A stretch of 64,000 bases of DNA, taken from contig JAJRPI010000032.1 in NCBI GenBank assembly GCA_024280895.1, positions 1-64,000 on the forward strand, in the 5' to 3' direction. Origin of the DNA: Alphaproteobacteria bacterium (GTDB taxonomy: Bacteria > Pseudomonadota > Alphaproteobacteria > Rhizobiales > JAKIUO01). Shown one piece after another: positions 17,773 through 25,951 of the stretch. The stretch's first letter is position 1; the number at the start of each line of letters is the position of its first letter. The position numbers and the translations under genes are program-made. Below the pieces are notes generated by a model. It ran no database searches. It was not told where the DNA came from and saw nothing but the letters and a program-made list of their open reading frames with translations.

Positions 17773-17846
17773 AAATGATATATCTGGATCACTTTGATGG
17801 TGGCGGTTGGCAAAGAAAATTAAAAACCGGAAAAAGGGGAATTTTT

Positions 17847-18281
17847 ATGCGAGTTAAATTCTGGAAAAGTGTGTTTATGGCGGCAATTTTGTTGCTGCCT
17901 GTCAAGGCGATCGCTGACAGTAACAAGCCCGCAAAGTTTTTCCCAGTGGCAAATGCCAAGACACTATTGGTACCCGTGGCGCAGCATATGCGAGTCGATG
18001 AGGGTGTATTTGAACTGGAAATGGGCAAGACGATTGATTTGACGGACCGTAAGATTCTGCTTTCGATACGGGGGAAACGCAAAGATTGTTGCTATATGTT
18101 TTTAAACGGTACACCCATTAACCGGATTTATTCTAGGCCAGGCCGCCGTTTCAATCTTAAAGATGAGACAAGTACTGAAAAATTCGTGGAGGACAAAGAT
18201 GTGTGTTTTCTTGATATTCTCGATATCGCCTTGCCTAAAGGAGTGCCCGGTATAGTGACTTTCCGTCTGCATTGTCTCTAG
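17847..18281 (+). CDS. exported protein, second of a tandem pair
   Basis: This 144-residue paralogue of the preceding protein is about 50% identical by eye, with its own signal peptide (to about residue 23) and an AAAAGGGGA ribosome site. The middle region (residues about 75-105, KRKDCCYMFLNG) differs most and adds two adjacent Cys. The C-terminal block GIVTFRLHCL is unchanged. It converges with the soeC-like gene, ending 2 bp away. Confidence 0.7.
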   Translation: MRVKFWKSVFMAAILLLPVKAIADSNKPAKFFPVANAKTLLVPVAQHMRVDEGVFELEMGKTIDLTDRKILLSIRGKRKDCCYMFLNGTPINRIYSRPGRRFNLKDETSTEKFVEDKDVCFLDILDIALPKGVPGIVTFRLHCL

Positions 18282-18283
18282 CT

Positions 18284-19273
18284 TTACATGCTCTGATAAT
18301 ACAGGTTCTGCGGGTGGGTGGCGTCGGCAAAGAAGGTCCAGCGTTCCAGCAGTAGTCCGGCATATTGGATGACGAAGGCCAGAGCCAGCAGGGGCCATGC
18401 AAGAGAAGAAGAGATGGTTGTGAGTGCCAGCGCCAACAAGGCGAGGGGTGCGATGAATACCAGCAGCATGAACAGGTATTTTGCCTGACGGACCCTTGAC
18501 GCTGGGGAGCCGGAGCGGAACTCTTTGGTGTTGAACGATCCGCCCATGGCACCGGTTGCCGTTTGTACGATCTTTGGATGGCGAACACCAATCGCTGACT
18601 GAATAGTCGATTTGGGCGTGCCGTTGGCGTTGCGCCAAAGAGATATGGAGCGGGTGATGAGTGCGGCGGTGGTCAATATGATGGCCCAAAAACCAAACAA
18701 AGCCACAAGCTCTGGTGCTTCGAACAGTGAGAACAAAGTGGCCAGCACAAACCCCGATGCGCCGCCCATAAAGATGAAATTAAAGATCGTCAGGGGGGTT
18801 GCCCATTCGCGGATAAAGCGAATGCTCGCATAGATCATGCCGGTGCAAACGAACAGCGCGAAGGTCGCGCCGGTTGCGGCAAGGCCAATCAGTAGGGTGA
18901 GATCAACAGGCAAGACGCCCGACACAGTAAATAGCGGTTTTGTGAAAGACAGATAGTGCGCCGCGCCATACATGGCGATCAGTCCCATGGCGGCGGGTAG
19001 CACAATGACCTCACGGGCCAGCCAACTGGTGCGCCATTTGGTGGCCGAGCGCCAGGCTCGTTCTGGGCGCCCCAGATGAAAGAACGAGGCGATGAGACCG
19101 GCAATGAGAAAGACCAGCGCCAGCGCCGAGCCGTGCGCGTAAAAGGTTTCACTATCTTGCAGCGGCACCAGCTGCGCCAAGGCATATAGCTGACCGGTGA
19201 ACAGTGCCAGAAACAAGCCCTGACCAATGCCGATCAGGGTGGTCAGAAATATAACTGAAAATGCAGGGTGCAT
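18284..19273 (-). CDS. soeC: membrane anchor subunit of a DMSO-reductase-family enzyme (SoeC/DmsC)
   Basis: The 329-residue protein has about eight membrane segments and the DmsC-family motifs HLGRPERAW, SWLAREV and the C-terminal GLLLERWTFFADATHPQNLY. It anchors the A and B subunits and exchanges electrons with quinone. It is the last gene of a leftward A-B-C operon. The order A-B-[four-helix-bundle]-C differs from the usual direct A-B-C because a small gene is inserted before it. The sulfite dehydrogenase (SoeABC) reading follows from the A subunit lacking a Tat signal; DMSO or another substrate is not excluded. Confidence 0.8.
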   Translation of the reverse strand: MHPAFSVIFLTTLIGIGQGLFLALFTGQLYALAQLVPLQDSETFYAHGSALALVFLIAGLIASFFHLGRPERAWRSATKWRTSWLAREVIVLPAAMGLIAMYGAAHYLSFTKPLFTVSGVLPVDLTLLIGLAATGATFALFVCTGMIYASIRFIREWATPLTIFNFIFMGGASGFVLATLFSLFEAPELVALFGFWAIILTTAALITRSISLWRNANGTPKSTIQSAIGVRHPKIVQTATGAMGGSFNTKEFRSGSPASRVRQAKYLFMLLVFIAPLALLALALTTISSSLAWPLLALAFVIQYAGLLLERWTFFADATHPQNLYYQSM

Positions 19274-19285
19274 GGTCGCGGTGCT

Positions 19286-19733
19286 CCAGTGTTTAGTTTT
19301 GAGTGCTTAGTGTTTAGTGGCACCAGGTTGTTGTCGTTCGAGCTTGTTTTGAGCGGTTTTGACGATTGAGGTCAGGATACGTATTAATTCTTCCACATCG
19401 GCGATTAGTTCTTGGGCCAAGTTCTGCTCTAGAATTTTGCTATCTCTCAATAGTCTCAACCAGTAAAAGCTTTCTCTGGCTTCTTTTGATGCGATGGCCA
19501 TTTTGGCAACAAAATCTCGTTTGCTTTGTCCAGCCCCGGCCTCCGCAACATTGGCTCCAATACTCGTTACAGCACGCAGCAGCTGTTTGCTCAAAACAAA
19601 TTCTTTTTGCTCTTTTTGAATCTCACGAACCGTATTCACAACCTTCAATGCAAACGCGTAACTTTTTATTTTTGCGGGACCATCGCTCATATTTCTTCCA
19701 ACTCAACACTAAAAACTAATACCTCAACACTGG
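19286..19733. mobile_element. cassette-like insertion with inverted ends
   Basis: Inverted copies of a 35-bp sequence flank the four-helix-bundle gene: CCAGTGTTTAGTTTTGAGTG and on to TTTAGTGG at 19286-19320, and CCAACTCAACACTAAAAACT and on to CAACACTGG at 19698-19733. Related single copies occur at about 15553-15575 and 54816-54850. The interval carries one gene and lies within the soe operon, which suggests insertion as a unit. Confidence 0.55.
19307..19690 (-). CDS. four-helix-bundle protein (S23 / IVS-encoded family)
   Basis: The 127-residue, almost wholly helical protein matches the four-helix-bundle family first found in 23S rRNA intervening sequences, related to Avd of diversity-generating retroelements. 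Visible family motifs are YAFALKVVNTVREIQ, LLRAVTSIGANVAEAG, GQSKRDFVAKMAIASKEA and ESFYWLRLLRDS. The cellular role of stand-alone members is unknown. It sits between soeB and soeC, bounded by inverted repeats, and does not resemble any electron-transfer subunit, so it is probably a passenger. Confidence 0.85.
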   Translation of the reverse strand: MSDGPAKIKSYAFALKVVNTVREIQKEQKEFVLSKQLLRAVTSIGANVAEAGAGQSKRDFVAKMAIASKEARESFYWLRLLRDSKILEQNLAQELIADVEELIRILTSIVKTAQNKLERQQPGATKH

Positions 19734-19748
19734 CGCGCAGCGTCTCAC

Positions 19749-20477
19749 CTACCAGCCGCCAAAGCCATCAACTGAGGTGATGTCTTTGTCGTCGATTTTG
19801 AGATCTTCTTTGGACAGCGGATTGTCGGCGCGTTCCAGTTCGTCAGCGTGAATGTGCATTTCCTGTTTGCGGCGCGGCAGATAATGGTTGGCCGGTTTGG
19901 TGCCCCATTCGGGCATCAGCGCATAGCCGCCTTGCTCGCGTATCAGCACGGATACTTCTGATTGTGGATCATGGACATCACCAAAAATGCGCGCATCGGC
20001 GGGGCATGCCAGCACACAGGCCGGTTTACGTTCTGGTTCGGGCAGGGTCTGGTCATAGATGCGATCAACGCACAAGGTACATTTCTTCATGACCTTTTGT
20101 TTTTCGTCGATCTCGCGGGCGCCATAAGGGCAGGCCCATGAGCAATATTTGCAGCCGATGCACTTGTCATAGTCAACCAGCACAATGCCGTCTTCTTCTC
20201 GTTTGTAGCTGGCACCGGTGGGGCAGACCGGGACGCAGGGCGGCTCCTCGCAATGCAAACAGCTTTTGGGAAAATGCACGGTTTGTGTGTTGGGATAGGT
20301 GCCAATTTCAAAGGTCTGGACGCGGTTGAAAAAGGTGCCGGTCGGGTCTTCGCCATAGGGCATCATGTCGGTCATGGGGCCAGCTTCGCCAGAGGTGTTC
20401 CACTCCTTGCAAGAGGTCACACAGGCCGAGCAGCCAACACAGGTATTAAGGTCGATGACGAGGGCTAGCTGGGTCAT
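19749..20477 (-). CDS. soeB: iron-sulfur subunit of a DMSO-reductase-family enzyme (SoeB/DmsB)
   Basis: The 242-residue ferredoxin-like protein has four Cys groups for four [4Fe-4S] clusters: CVGCSACVTSCKEW, CLHCEEPPCVPVCP, CIGCKYCSWACP and CTLCVDRI with PACVLACP. It carries electrons between the molybdenum subunit and the membrane anchor. An upstream frame exists, but the ATG at 20477 gives the standard MTQLALVIDL start and overlaps the soeA stop by 4 bp (ATGA), indicating coupling. The C-terminus is charged (RADNPLSKEDLKIDD). Confidence 0.88.
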   Translation of the reverse strand: MTQLALVIDLNTCVGCSACVTSCKEWNTSGEAGPMTDMMPYGEDPTGTFFNRVQTFEIGTYPNTQTVHFPKSCLHCEEPPCVPVCPTGASYKREEDGIVLVDYDKCIGCKYCSWACPYGAREIDEKQKVMKKCTLCVDRIYDQTLPEPERKPACVLACPADARIFGDVHDPQSEVSVLIREQGGYALMPEWGTKPANHYLPRRKQEMHIHADELERADNPLSKEDLKIDDKDITSVDGFGGW

Positions 20478-23425
20478 TTTCCATCTCCTGAGCGGTTGGA
20501 TTTGCGCTTTTTGATAAACTGGCCGAGCGCGTTGAACTTGCCGCCCAGACCATTGACATAGGCCTGCCATTTGCCGCGCGGTAATTGCTCCATGCCGGGG
20601 AAGGGTTTTAGCGGTTCAAACTGTGGCCAGCTTTGTTGTTCTTCGTCCGGGTCTGCTTTGCGAATACGCACCCGCACATCAAACCAGCCAGCCTGTCCTG
20701 TGACCGGATCACTGTTAGAGATATGTGGGCCGCAGGCGGTTGGCGGCAGTTCTTCGCGGATCAAATGGTTGAGCAAAAAGCCCTTATTGGATTCATTGGC
20801 CTTTTGGGACAAGCCCCACGCTCCCGATGCCTTGCCGATGGCGTTCCATGTCCATACGGTGCCAGGCTCTACGGCTTCAGACAATTGCACGATACATTTG
20901 ACCTTGCCGGTAGGGCTTTCCAGCCAGACCCAGTCGCCGTCCTCGATATTGTGCTGGACGGCCAGTATCGGATTGATGTGCAGATAGTTATGAGCATGGA
21001 TTTGACGCAGCCAGGCGTTCTGGCTGTCCCAGCTATGATACATGGCCATGGGGCGCTGGGTTATGGCGTTCAAAGGATATTTGGTGGTATCCGTCATCTG
21101 GGTTTCCAGCGGCTCATGATAAAAGGGCAGCGGATCAAAAAAGGTCTCGACGCGTTTGCGTAGCCGATTTGGCGGCTGGCGGCCATCTCGTTTGCCTTGG
21201 GCGGCCAAGCGGAATTTTTGCAGATGCTCTGAGTAGATATGCACATTGATAGGTTCGGCATAACGGGTCAGGCCGTTATTCTTGGCCCAGTACAAATAGC
21301 CCTTGTTCCAGTTGCGCATATATTGATAGGAGCGTGGCAATTTGTGCTGGAACACGCAATTATTCTTTTCATACATTTCCCACTGGCGAGGATTTGGTTC
21401 GCCGCGAATGCTCTTTTCACCAAGCGTACCGCGCCAGCCCGACAAGAAGCCGATGCCAGACCCTGGCTCGGTTTCAAAATTGACGATGAAGTCGGGATAA
21501 TTCTTATATTTGCGCGACCCGTCTTTTTCTACAAAGGCTGGCAATTTGAGGCGAGAGCCTAGTTCAATGAGTACTTCTTGAAATGGTTTGCACTCGCCTT
21601 TGGGTGGCAAGACGGGAATGCGTACGCTATCAATGGGACCTTCAAAATCCGAGATAGGTCGATCGAGGATCGACATAACATCATGGCGCTCCAGATAGGT
21701 CGTGTCGGGTAGCACCAGATCGGCAAAGGCCACGGTCTCGGACGCAAACGCATCGCAAACCACGAGGAACGGGATTTTATATTCGCCGCTCTCGTCCTTG
21801 TCGCACAGCATATCGCGCACGCCCATGGTATTCATCGACGAGTTCCAGGCCATATTGGCCATGAACAGCATCATGGTGTCGATGGGATAGGGATCGCCGC
21901 GCCACGCGTTGGTGATGGCGTTGTGCATCATGCCATGGACCGACAAAGGATGCTCCCATGAAAAGGCCTTGTCGAGGCGAATGGGTTCGCCCTCATCATC
22001 GACCATCAGATCTTCAGGTTCAGCAGGCCAGCCTAAAGGCACGCCGTTCAATGGTTTGCCCGGCTTGATATCATCCCAGCTATTGGCCGTTTTGGGGCAG
22101 GGCGGAATGGGACGCGGAAAGGGAGTTTTATGGCGAAAGCCACCGGGGCGATCAATGGTGCCCAAAATGCTCATGAGGATCGACAGGGAGCGGATGGTGT
22201 GAAAGCCGTTTGAGTGAGCAGCCAGCCCGCGCATGGCATGAAAGGCCACCGGATTACCGATGACCGTGTCATGCTCTTCATCCCAGGCGTCAATCCAGCT
22301 GATCGGCAGCTCGATTTTCTGGTCACGGGCTGTGATGCCCATTTCATGAGCTAAACGCTTGATGGTCTTCACAGGAATACCGGTGATATCAGCGGCCCAT
22401 TCGGGAGTGTAGGGTTCAACGCGCTCTTTTAACAGCTCAAAAGCGGTGGCCACTGGGGTGCCGTCTTCAAGCTCATAGCGCCCCATCAAGAAAGGCTCGA
22501 CGCCCGGCGTTTTGTTGGAGACTTCCTTGTCGACATCGCGGTCCCACCAAAGTTTGTTCTGGGGATCGAAACAGCCCTCTTCAATAGGCATGTCAAAGCG
22601 CATGAACATGCCAAAATCATTGCTGTCTTCGTCTTGATTGACGAGTTCGGGGGCATTGGTGTAATTGACCAGAAAATCACGATCATACAGACCCAGCCGG
22701 ATGATCTCATTGATGATGGCCAGCAATAAAGCGCCATCGGTTCCAGGTTTAATGGGCACCCACTCATCGGCAATGGCCGCATAGCCAGAGCGGATAGGAT
22801 TAATGGCAATAAAGCGCCCGCCGCGGCGTTTATAAGCGGCCAGTTCCATTTTCATCGGATTAGAATGGTGATCTTCGGCGGTACCTATCATGATGAACAG
22901 CTTGGCGCGTTCAAGATCTGGCCCCCCAAATTCCCAGAACGAACCGCCAATGGTATAGATCATGCCAGCGGCCATATTGACCGAACAGAAACCACCATGA
23001 GCGGCATAATTGGGGGTGCCAAAATTTTTGGCAAAAGTGCCCGTCAGCGCCTGCATCTGATCGCGCCCCGTAAACAGGGCGAATTTTTCAGGGGCGGTAT
23101 CGCGTAAATGGCCGAGCCGGTCAGACAGCATGTCAAAGGCTTCGTCCCAGCTGATCGCCTCGAATTCGCCAGCGCCGCGTTCTGATCCAGCTTTGCGGCG
23201 CAATGGCTTGGTGAGACGGGCAGGGGAATATTGCTTCATGATCCCCGAGGAGCCCTTGGCGCAGATCACGCCCTTATTAAGCGGATGGTCGGGATTGCCC
23301 TCAATATAGCGGATCTCGCCATCTTTAAGGGTGACGCGGATACCGCAGCGACACGCACACATATAGCAGGTGGTGTTCTTGACCTCGGTGTGACCGGACT
23401 CATTACTGGTGGATAAACTTGCCAT
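20474..23425 (-). CDS. soeA: molybdopterin oxidoreductase catalytic subunit (SoeA-like)
   Basis: The 983-residue protein has the N-terminal [4Fe-4S] motif Cys20-Cys23-Cys27-Cys55 and the bis-MGD oxidoreductase domains (WDEAFDMLSDRL; GGFCSVNMAAG is a candidate Mo-ligand region; FADLVLPDTTYLERHD; C-terminal dinucleotide-binding domain). There is no twin-arginine signal peptide, unlike DmsA or PhsA, so the enzyme should face the cytoplasm. A cytoplasmic A-B-C enzyme with a DmsC-type anchor fits quinone-linked sulfite dehydrogenase SoeABC. Substrate is inferred; other sulfur or DMSO-like substrates remain possible. Confidence 0.8.
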   Translation of the reverse strand: MASLSTSNESGHTEVKNTTCYMCACRCGIRVTLKDGEIRYIEGNPDHPLNKGVICAKGSSGIMKQYSPARLTKPLRRKAGSERGAGEFEAISWDEAFDMLSDRLGHLRDTAPEKFALFTGRDQMQALTGTFAKNFGTPNYAAHGGFCSVNMAAGMIYTIGGSFWEFGGPDLERAKLFIMIGTAEDHHSNPMKMELAAYKRRGGRFIAINPIRSGYAAIADEWVPIKPGTDGALLLAIINEIIRLGLYDRDFLVNYTNAPELVNQDEDSNDFGMFMRFDMPIEEGCFDPQNKLWWDRDVDKEVSNKTPGVEPFLMGRYELEDGTPVATAFELLKERVEPYTPEWAADITGIPVKTIKRLAHEMGITARDQKIELPISWIDAWDEEHDTVIGNPVAFHAMRGLAAHSNGFHTIRSLSILMSILGTIDRPGGFRHKTPFPRPIPPCPKTANSWDDIKPGKPLNGVPLGWPAEPEDLMVDDEGEPIRLDKAFSWEHPLSVHGMMHNAITNAWRGDPYPIDTMMLFMANMAWNSSMNTMGVRDMLCDKDESGEYKIPFLVVCDAFASETVAFADLVLPDTTYLERHDVMSILDRPISDFEGPIDSVRIPVLPPKGECKPFQEVLIELGSRLKLPAFVEKDGSRKYKNYPDFIVNFETEPGSGIGFLSGWRGTLGEKSIRGEPNPRQWEMYEKNNCVFQHKLPRSYQYMRNWNKGYLYWAKNNGLTRYAEPINVHIYSEHLQKFRLAAQGKRDGRQPPNRLRKRVETFFDPLPFYHEPLETQMTDTTKYPLNAITQRPMAMYHSWDSQNAWLRQIHAHNYLHINPILAVQHNIEDGDWVWLESPTGKVKCIVQLSEAVEPGTVWTWNAIGKASGAWGLSQKANESNKGFLLNHLIREELPPTACGPHISNSDPVTGQAGWFDVRVRIRKADPDEEQQSWPQFEPLKPFPGMEQLPRGKWQAYVNGLGGKFNALGQFIKKRKSNRSGDGK

Positions 23426-23526
23426 AGCTGGACACGTTATATCAGTTTATCTGAATATCAAAATTCTTTAGTCGATTATAATTGCCGCAGGGGCGCTTTG
23501 AAATCAGCTCAACTCCGTTCAGGACT

Positions 23527-23546
23527 GTTTATGAGTTTATGGCCTA
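23527..23546. repeat. dispersed GTTTATGAGTTTATG motif
   Basis: GTTTATGAGTTTATGGCCTA recurs with one mismatch at 41470-41489 and, inverted and more diverged, at 42633-42650. Here it ends 3 bases past the stop of the anti-sigma gene. The function is unknown; two of the copies flank kdsD in opposite orientations. Confidence 0.5.
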
Positions 23547-24398
23547 AGTGCTTTTGCCTTGGTCAATCTGCGTCAGCGCATTATTGGCGGCGGCGCGCAG
23601 GCGTTGTTCCGGCAGGTCTCCCACCAGCACATAGTCCAGCCCGGATTGATGCCAGCGCATGACGCCAAGACCACTGATTTGGCTATAGGTTGGCTTTTGG
23701 TCCGGTCCCTCGGCCGTTTTGAAGCAAAGGGCAACGGGTTTTCCGGTATTTTTGGGAAGATAGGCCAGCTGAATGATCGGGCTGTCCTCAAACTTCAGAT
23801 ATTGGCCACGCCGGAAGTCGAGCTGTTCGGCTCCAAGGTCAGGGATCGTCACTGATTGTCCCAATATCGCTGCGAAGCGGTTTTTCAAATCGGCTTTGTT
23901 TGGCATTTTGGCAGGCCCGGCCGTTACCGTTTCTCGGACATAGAGCGTATGATAATCCACAACACGCACCAGCCAGACAGGGTCGGTCTGCTGGTCCGCC
24001 GGATCATTGCTCTGCAAATACCGGGCAAAATATCCCGTGCCCAGTCCAAACACCAAAAGCGCCATGGAAGCAGCGATTTGCCAACCGGCCCCTCTTGGCT
24101 GGCGAGCACTTTGTTGCTTATGGACCGGGAGGAGTTTGTCGCGATTGCTTGAGGAGCGGTGATCAAGGTCGCTTGCATCGAGATTGCCGACAAGGATGGC
24201 GTTGGCCAGTCCCGCCATTTCTAACGGTTTTTGCTGCTGATTGGCCTCGTCGCAAAGCGCTGCTCCACTCAGGTTTATAAAGCGCAAGCGTTCGCTGGCA
24301 ATCGGGTCTTGTTGCAGCGCCTGTTCAAGCTGTGTTTCAAGCTCGCTGGCAAGCGACCCATCGGCATATTTTAGTAGCAGCTCATCGTTTAGTTTCAT
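23544..24398 (-). CDS. membrane-bound anti-sigma factor
   Basis: The 284-residue protein begins MKLNDELLLKYADGSLASEL, a zinc-less anti-sigma-like N-terminus seen in ChrR/RskA-like partners. A single membrane segment (about residues 107-125, QIAASMALLVFGLGTGYFAR) is followed by a periplasmic domain with repeated LAYLPKNTGKPVALCF-like strands. The ATG lies 1 bp after the sigma gene stop, with GGAGATTG upstream. Position and topology indicate control of the ECF sigma factor. A much longer upstream frame overlapping the sigma gene is not the true start. Confidence 0.8.
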   Translation of the reverse strand: MKLNDELLLKYADGSLASELETQLEQALQQDPIASERLRFINLSGAALCDEANQQQKPLEMAGLANAILVGNLDASDLDHRSSSNRDKLLPVHKQQSARQPRGAGWQIAASMALLVFGLGTGYFARYLQSNDPADQQTDPVWLVRVVDYHTLYVRETVTAGPAKMPNKADLKNRFAAILGQSVTIPDLGAEQLDFRRGQYLKFEDSPIIQLAYLPKNTGKPVALCFKTAEGPDQKPTYSQISGLGVMRWHQSGLDYVLVGDLPEQRLRAAANNALTQIDQGKST

Positions 24399-24399
24399 G

Positions 24400-25008
24400 T
24401 CAATCTCCGCGAGGCTCGCACAAGGTTCTCTTTGGGGTGCTGCATTGTGAATTTTGCTGTTCCTGTTTGTTGCCACTGGCTTTGCTTTCAAGCTGCTTGC
24501 CCAGCGCGATGCGTCCCCGGGCAATACGCGATTCCAGCGTCCCTTGCGGAATGTCCAATATACCGGCGGCTTCACGATAAGACAGCCCATCAAGACTGAC
24601 CAAGACAATGGCAGCGGCCTGGTCGAGAGAAATACCTTGTAATGCAGATAACACTTCAGAGAGCTCAATCTTCCCAAAGACCTCTTGCTCACCATCTGTA
24701 AAATGATTGTCATGGCGCAATTTATCATGGGCGTTGCGCTGATTGTGCTCGCGCCGCTGCTTGTTTTTCCAGATCGAATGCATGATTGAAAACAGCCAGC
24801 TTTGCAAGCGGGTGCCGTCTTTAAATTGTTGCCAGCGAGCAAGGGCGCGCTCGCAGGTTGCTTGCACGAGATCATCACAGGAGGGCTGATTACGGCACAA
24901 AATGATCGAAAACCGTCTCAATGCCGGCAGGCAATCAACGAGCTCGTTACGAAACCTGTTGCCAGGGCGGCGGGTGCCAAGCGCTTTGGTTTCCGGCTTG
25001 TGCGTCAT
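24400..25008 (-). CDS. ECF-type RNA polymerase sigma factor
   Basis: The 202-residue protein has sigma region 2 (LPALRRFSIILCRN, DDLVQATCERALARWQQF, LQSWLFSIMHSIWKNKQRR) and region 4 (LDQAAAIVLVSLDGLSYREA, AAGILDIPQGTLESRIARGR). Such factors switch on small regulons in response to envelope or oxidative signals. GAGGAG precedes the ATG. It is co-transcribed with the anti-sigma gene and divergent from the YceI-like gene, which is a likely target. The C-terminal 30 residues are low-complexity (Gln/Ser/Lys). Confidence 0.9.
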   Translation of the reverse strand: MTHKPETKALGTRRPGNRFRNELVDCLPALRRFSIILCRNQPSCDDLVQATCERALARWQQFKDGTRLQSWLFSIMHSIWKNKQRREHNQRNAHDKLRHDNHFTDGEQEVFGKIELSEVLSALQGISLDQAAAIVLVSLDGLSYREAAGILDIPQGTLESRIARGRIALGKQLESKASGNKQEQQNSQCSTPKRTLCEPRGD

Positions 25009-25147
25009 GGCAGCTCGGTCTCCTCAAGGCCCCGTATCGAAAGTGGGGCTTTATTTGCTCAGTATAGGAAATTTTTCGTCAACAGGGAAGAATGGCGTTG
25101 CTGGGGTGTTATCGAATTGTAACCCAACGGTACTCAAGGAGAAAAAA

Positions 25148-25747
25148 ATGTCAAAAATAACGAAATTCATCGGCGCAGTTCTGGCTCTTTGCTGGATGGT
25201 GTCCCCCGTCATGGCGGCGGGTCACTCGAAACCGGGTTGGACTTTGTCAGCGGGGGAATCAAAAGTCGCCTTTGGGTCGATCAAAAAGGGCAAAATTGGC
25301 GAAATCCATCATTTCAAAAGCCTGTCTGGCAAAATCGGCGCCAATGGCATGGTCTCCGTTGAGATCGATCTGGCAAGCGTACATACAAAAATTCCAATCC
25401 GTAACGAACGCATGATCAAATGGGTGTTTGACGCCGCCAAAGCCAAGGCGACACTGAGCGCAAAAGTGGATGCCAAGGACCTGGCCAGTTTGAAAGCCGG
25501 GGACACCAAAACAGTGCCGGTCAAAGGGACATTGACCCTCAATGGCAAAGCGATCGCCATTAAAACCACCATGTTTGTGGCCAAGCTTTCTGATAATAAA
25601 ATCATGGTGACCACCGATGACATGATTATGTTGTCGACAGCCTATGCCGGCATTAACGATGGCATTACAAAGCTCATGGAAATTGCCAAACTGCCAAGTA
25701 TTGCCCGGACTTCTCCGGTCATCTTACGCCTGGTCTTTACGAAATAA
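25148..25747 (+). CDS. exported YceI-family protein
   Basis: The 199-residue protein has a signal peptide (to about residue 23, PVMAAGH) and the YceI beta-barrel pattern: WTLSAGESKVAFGSIKKGKI, FKSLSGKIGANGMVSVEIDL, RNERMIKWVFDAAKAKATLS and KGTLTLNGKAIAIKTTMFV. YceI proteins are periplasmic lipid- or polyisoprenoid-binding barrels often tied to stress. AAGGAG lies before the ATG. It is divergent from the sigma/anti-sigma pair, and a perfect terminator hairpin follows. An earlier in-frame start would overlap the sigma gene and is rejected. Confidence 0.88.
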   Translation: MSKITKFIGAVLALCWMVSPVMAAGHSKPGWTLSAGESKVAFGSIKKGKIGEIHHFKSLSGKIGANGMVSVEIDLASVHTKIPIRNERMIKWVFDAAKAKATLSAKVDAKDLASLKAGDTKTVPVKGTLTLNGKAIAIKTTMFVAKLSDNKIMVTTDDMIMLSTAYAGINDGITKLMEIAKLPSIARTSPVILRLVFTK

Positions 25748-25823
25748 TAACTGGCGGAGGCTGTGTTGACGTCTCCGTTCCAGGAACGCTGCAAAAGCTC
25801 TCGACAACCAGCGAGCTTGATGA

Positions 25824-25860
25824 CACCCACTTGCATGATTGCAAGTGGGTGTATTTATTT
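25824..25860 (+). terminator. intrinsic terminator after the YceI gene
   Basis: CACCCACTTGCA and TGCAAGTGGGTG form a perfect 12-bp stem with loop TGAT, followed by TATTTATTT. Confidence 0.8.
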
Positions 25861-25951
25861 GATTTGTAATCGTCCTATTCAGTTCTGGTTCATTTAGGGG
25901 TTTCTATGATATGCTAGATTAACATTGTTTTTGTTTGAGGAGTTCGGGTTT

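Noticed and set aside
23544-24878. Anti-sigma gene read as a 444-residue protein
   Set aside because: The first ~160 codons overlap the sigma factor gene in another frame; the ATG at 24398 has a good ribosome site and family-like start.
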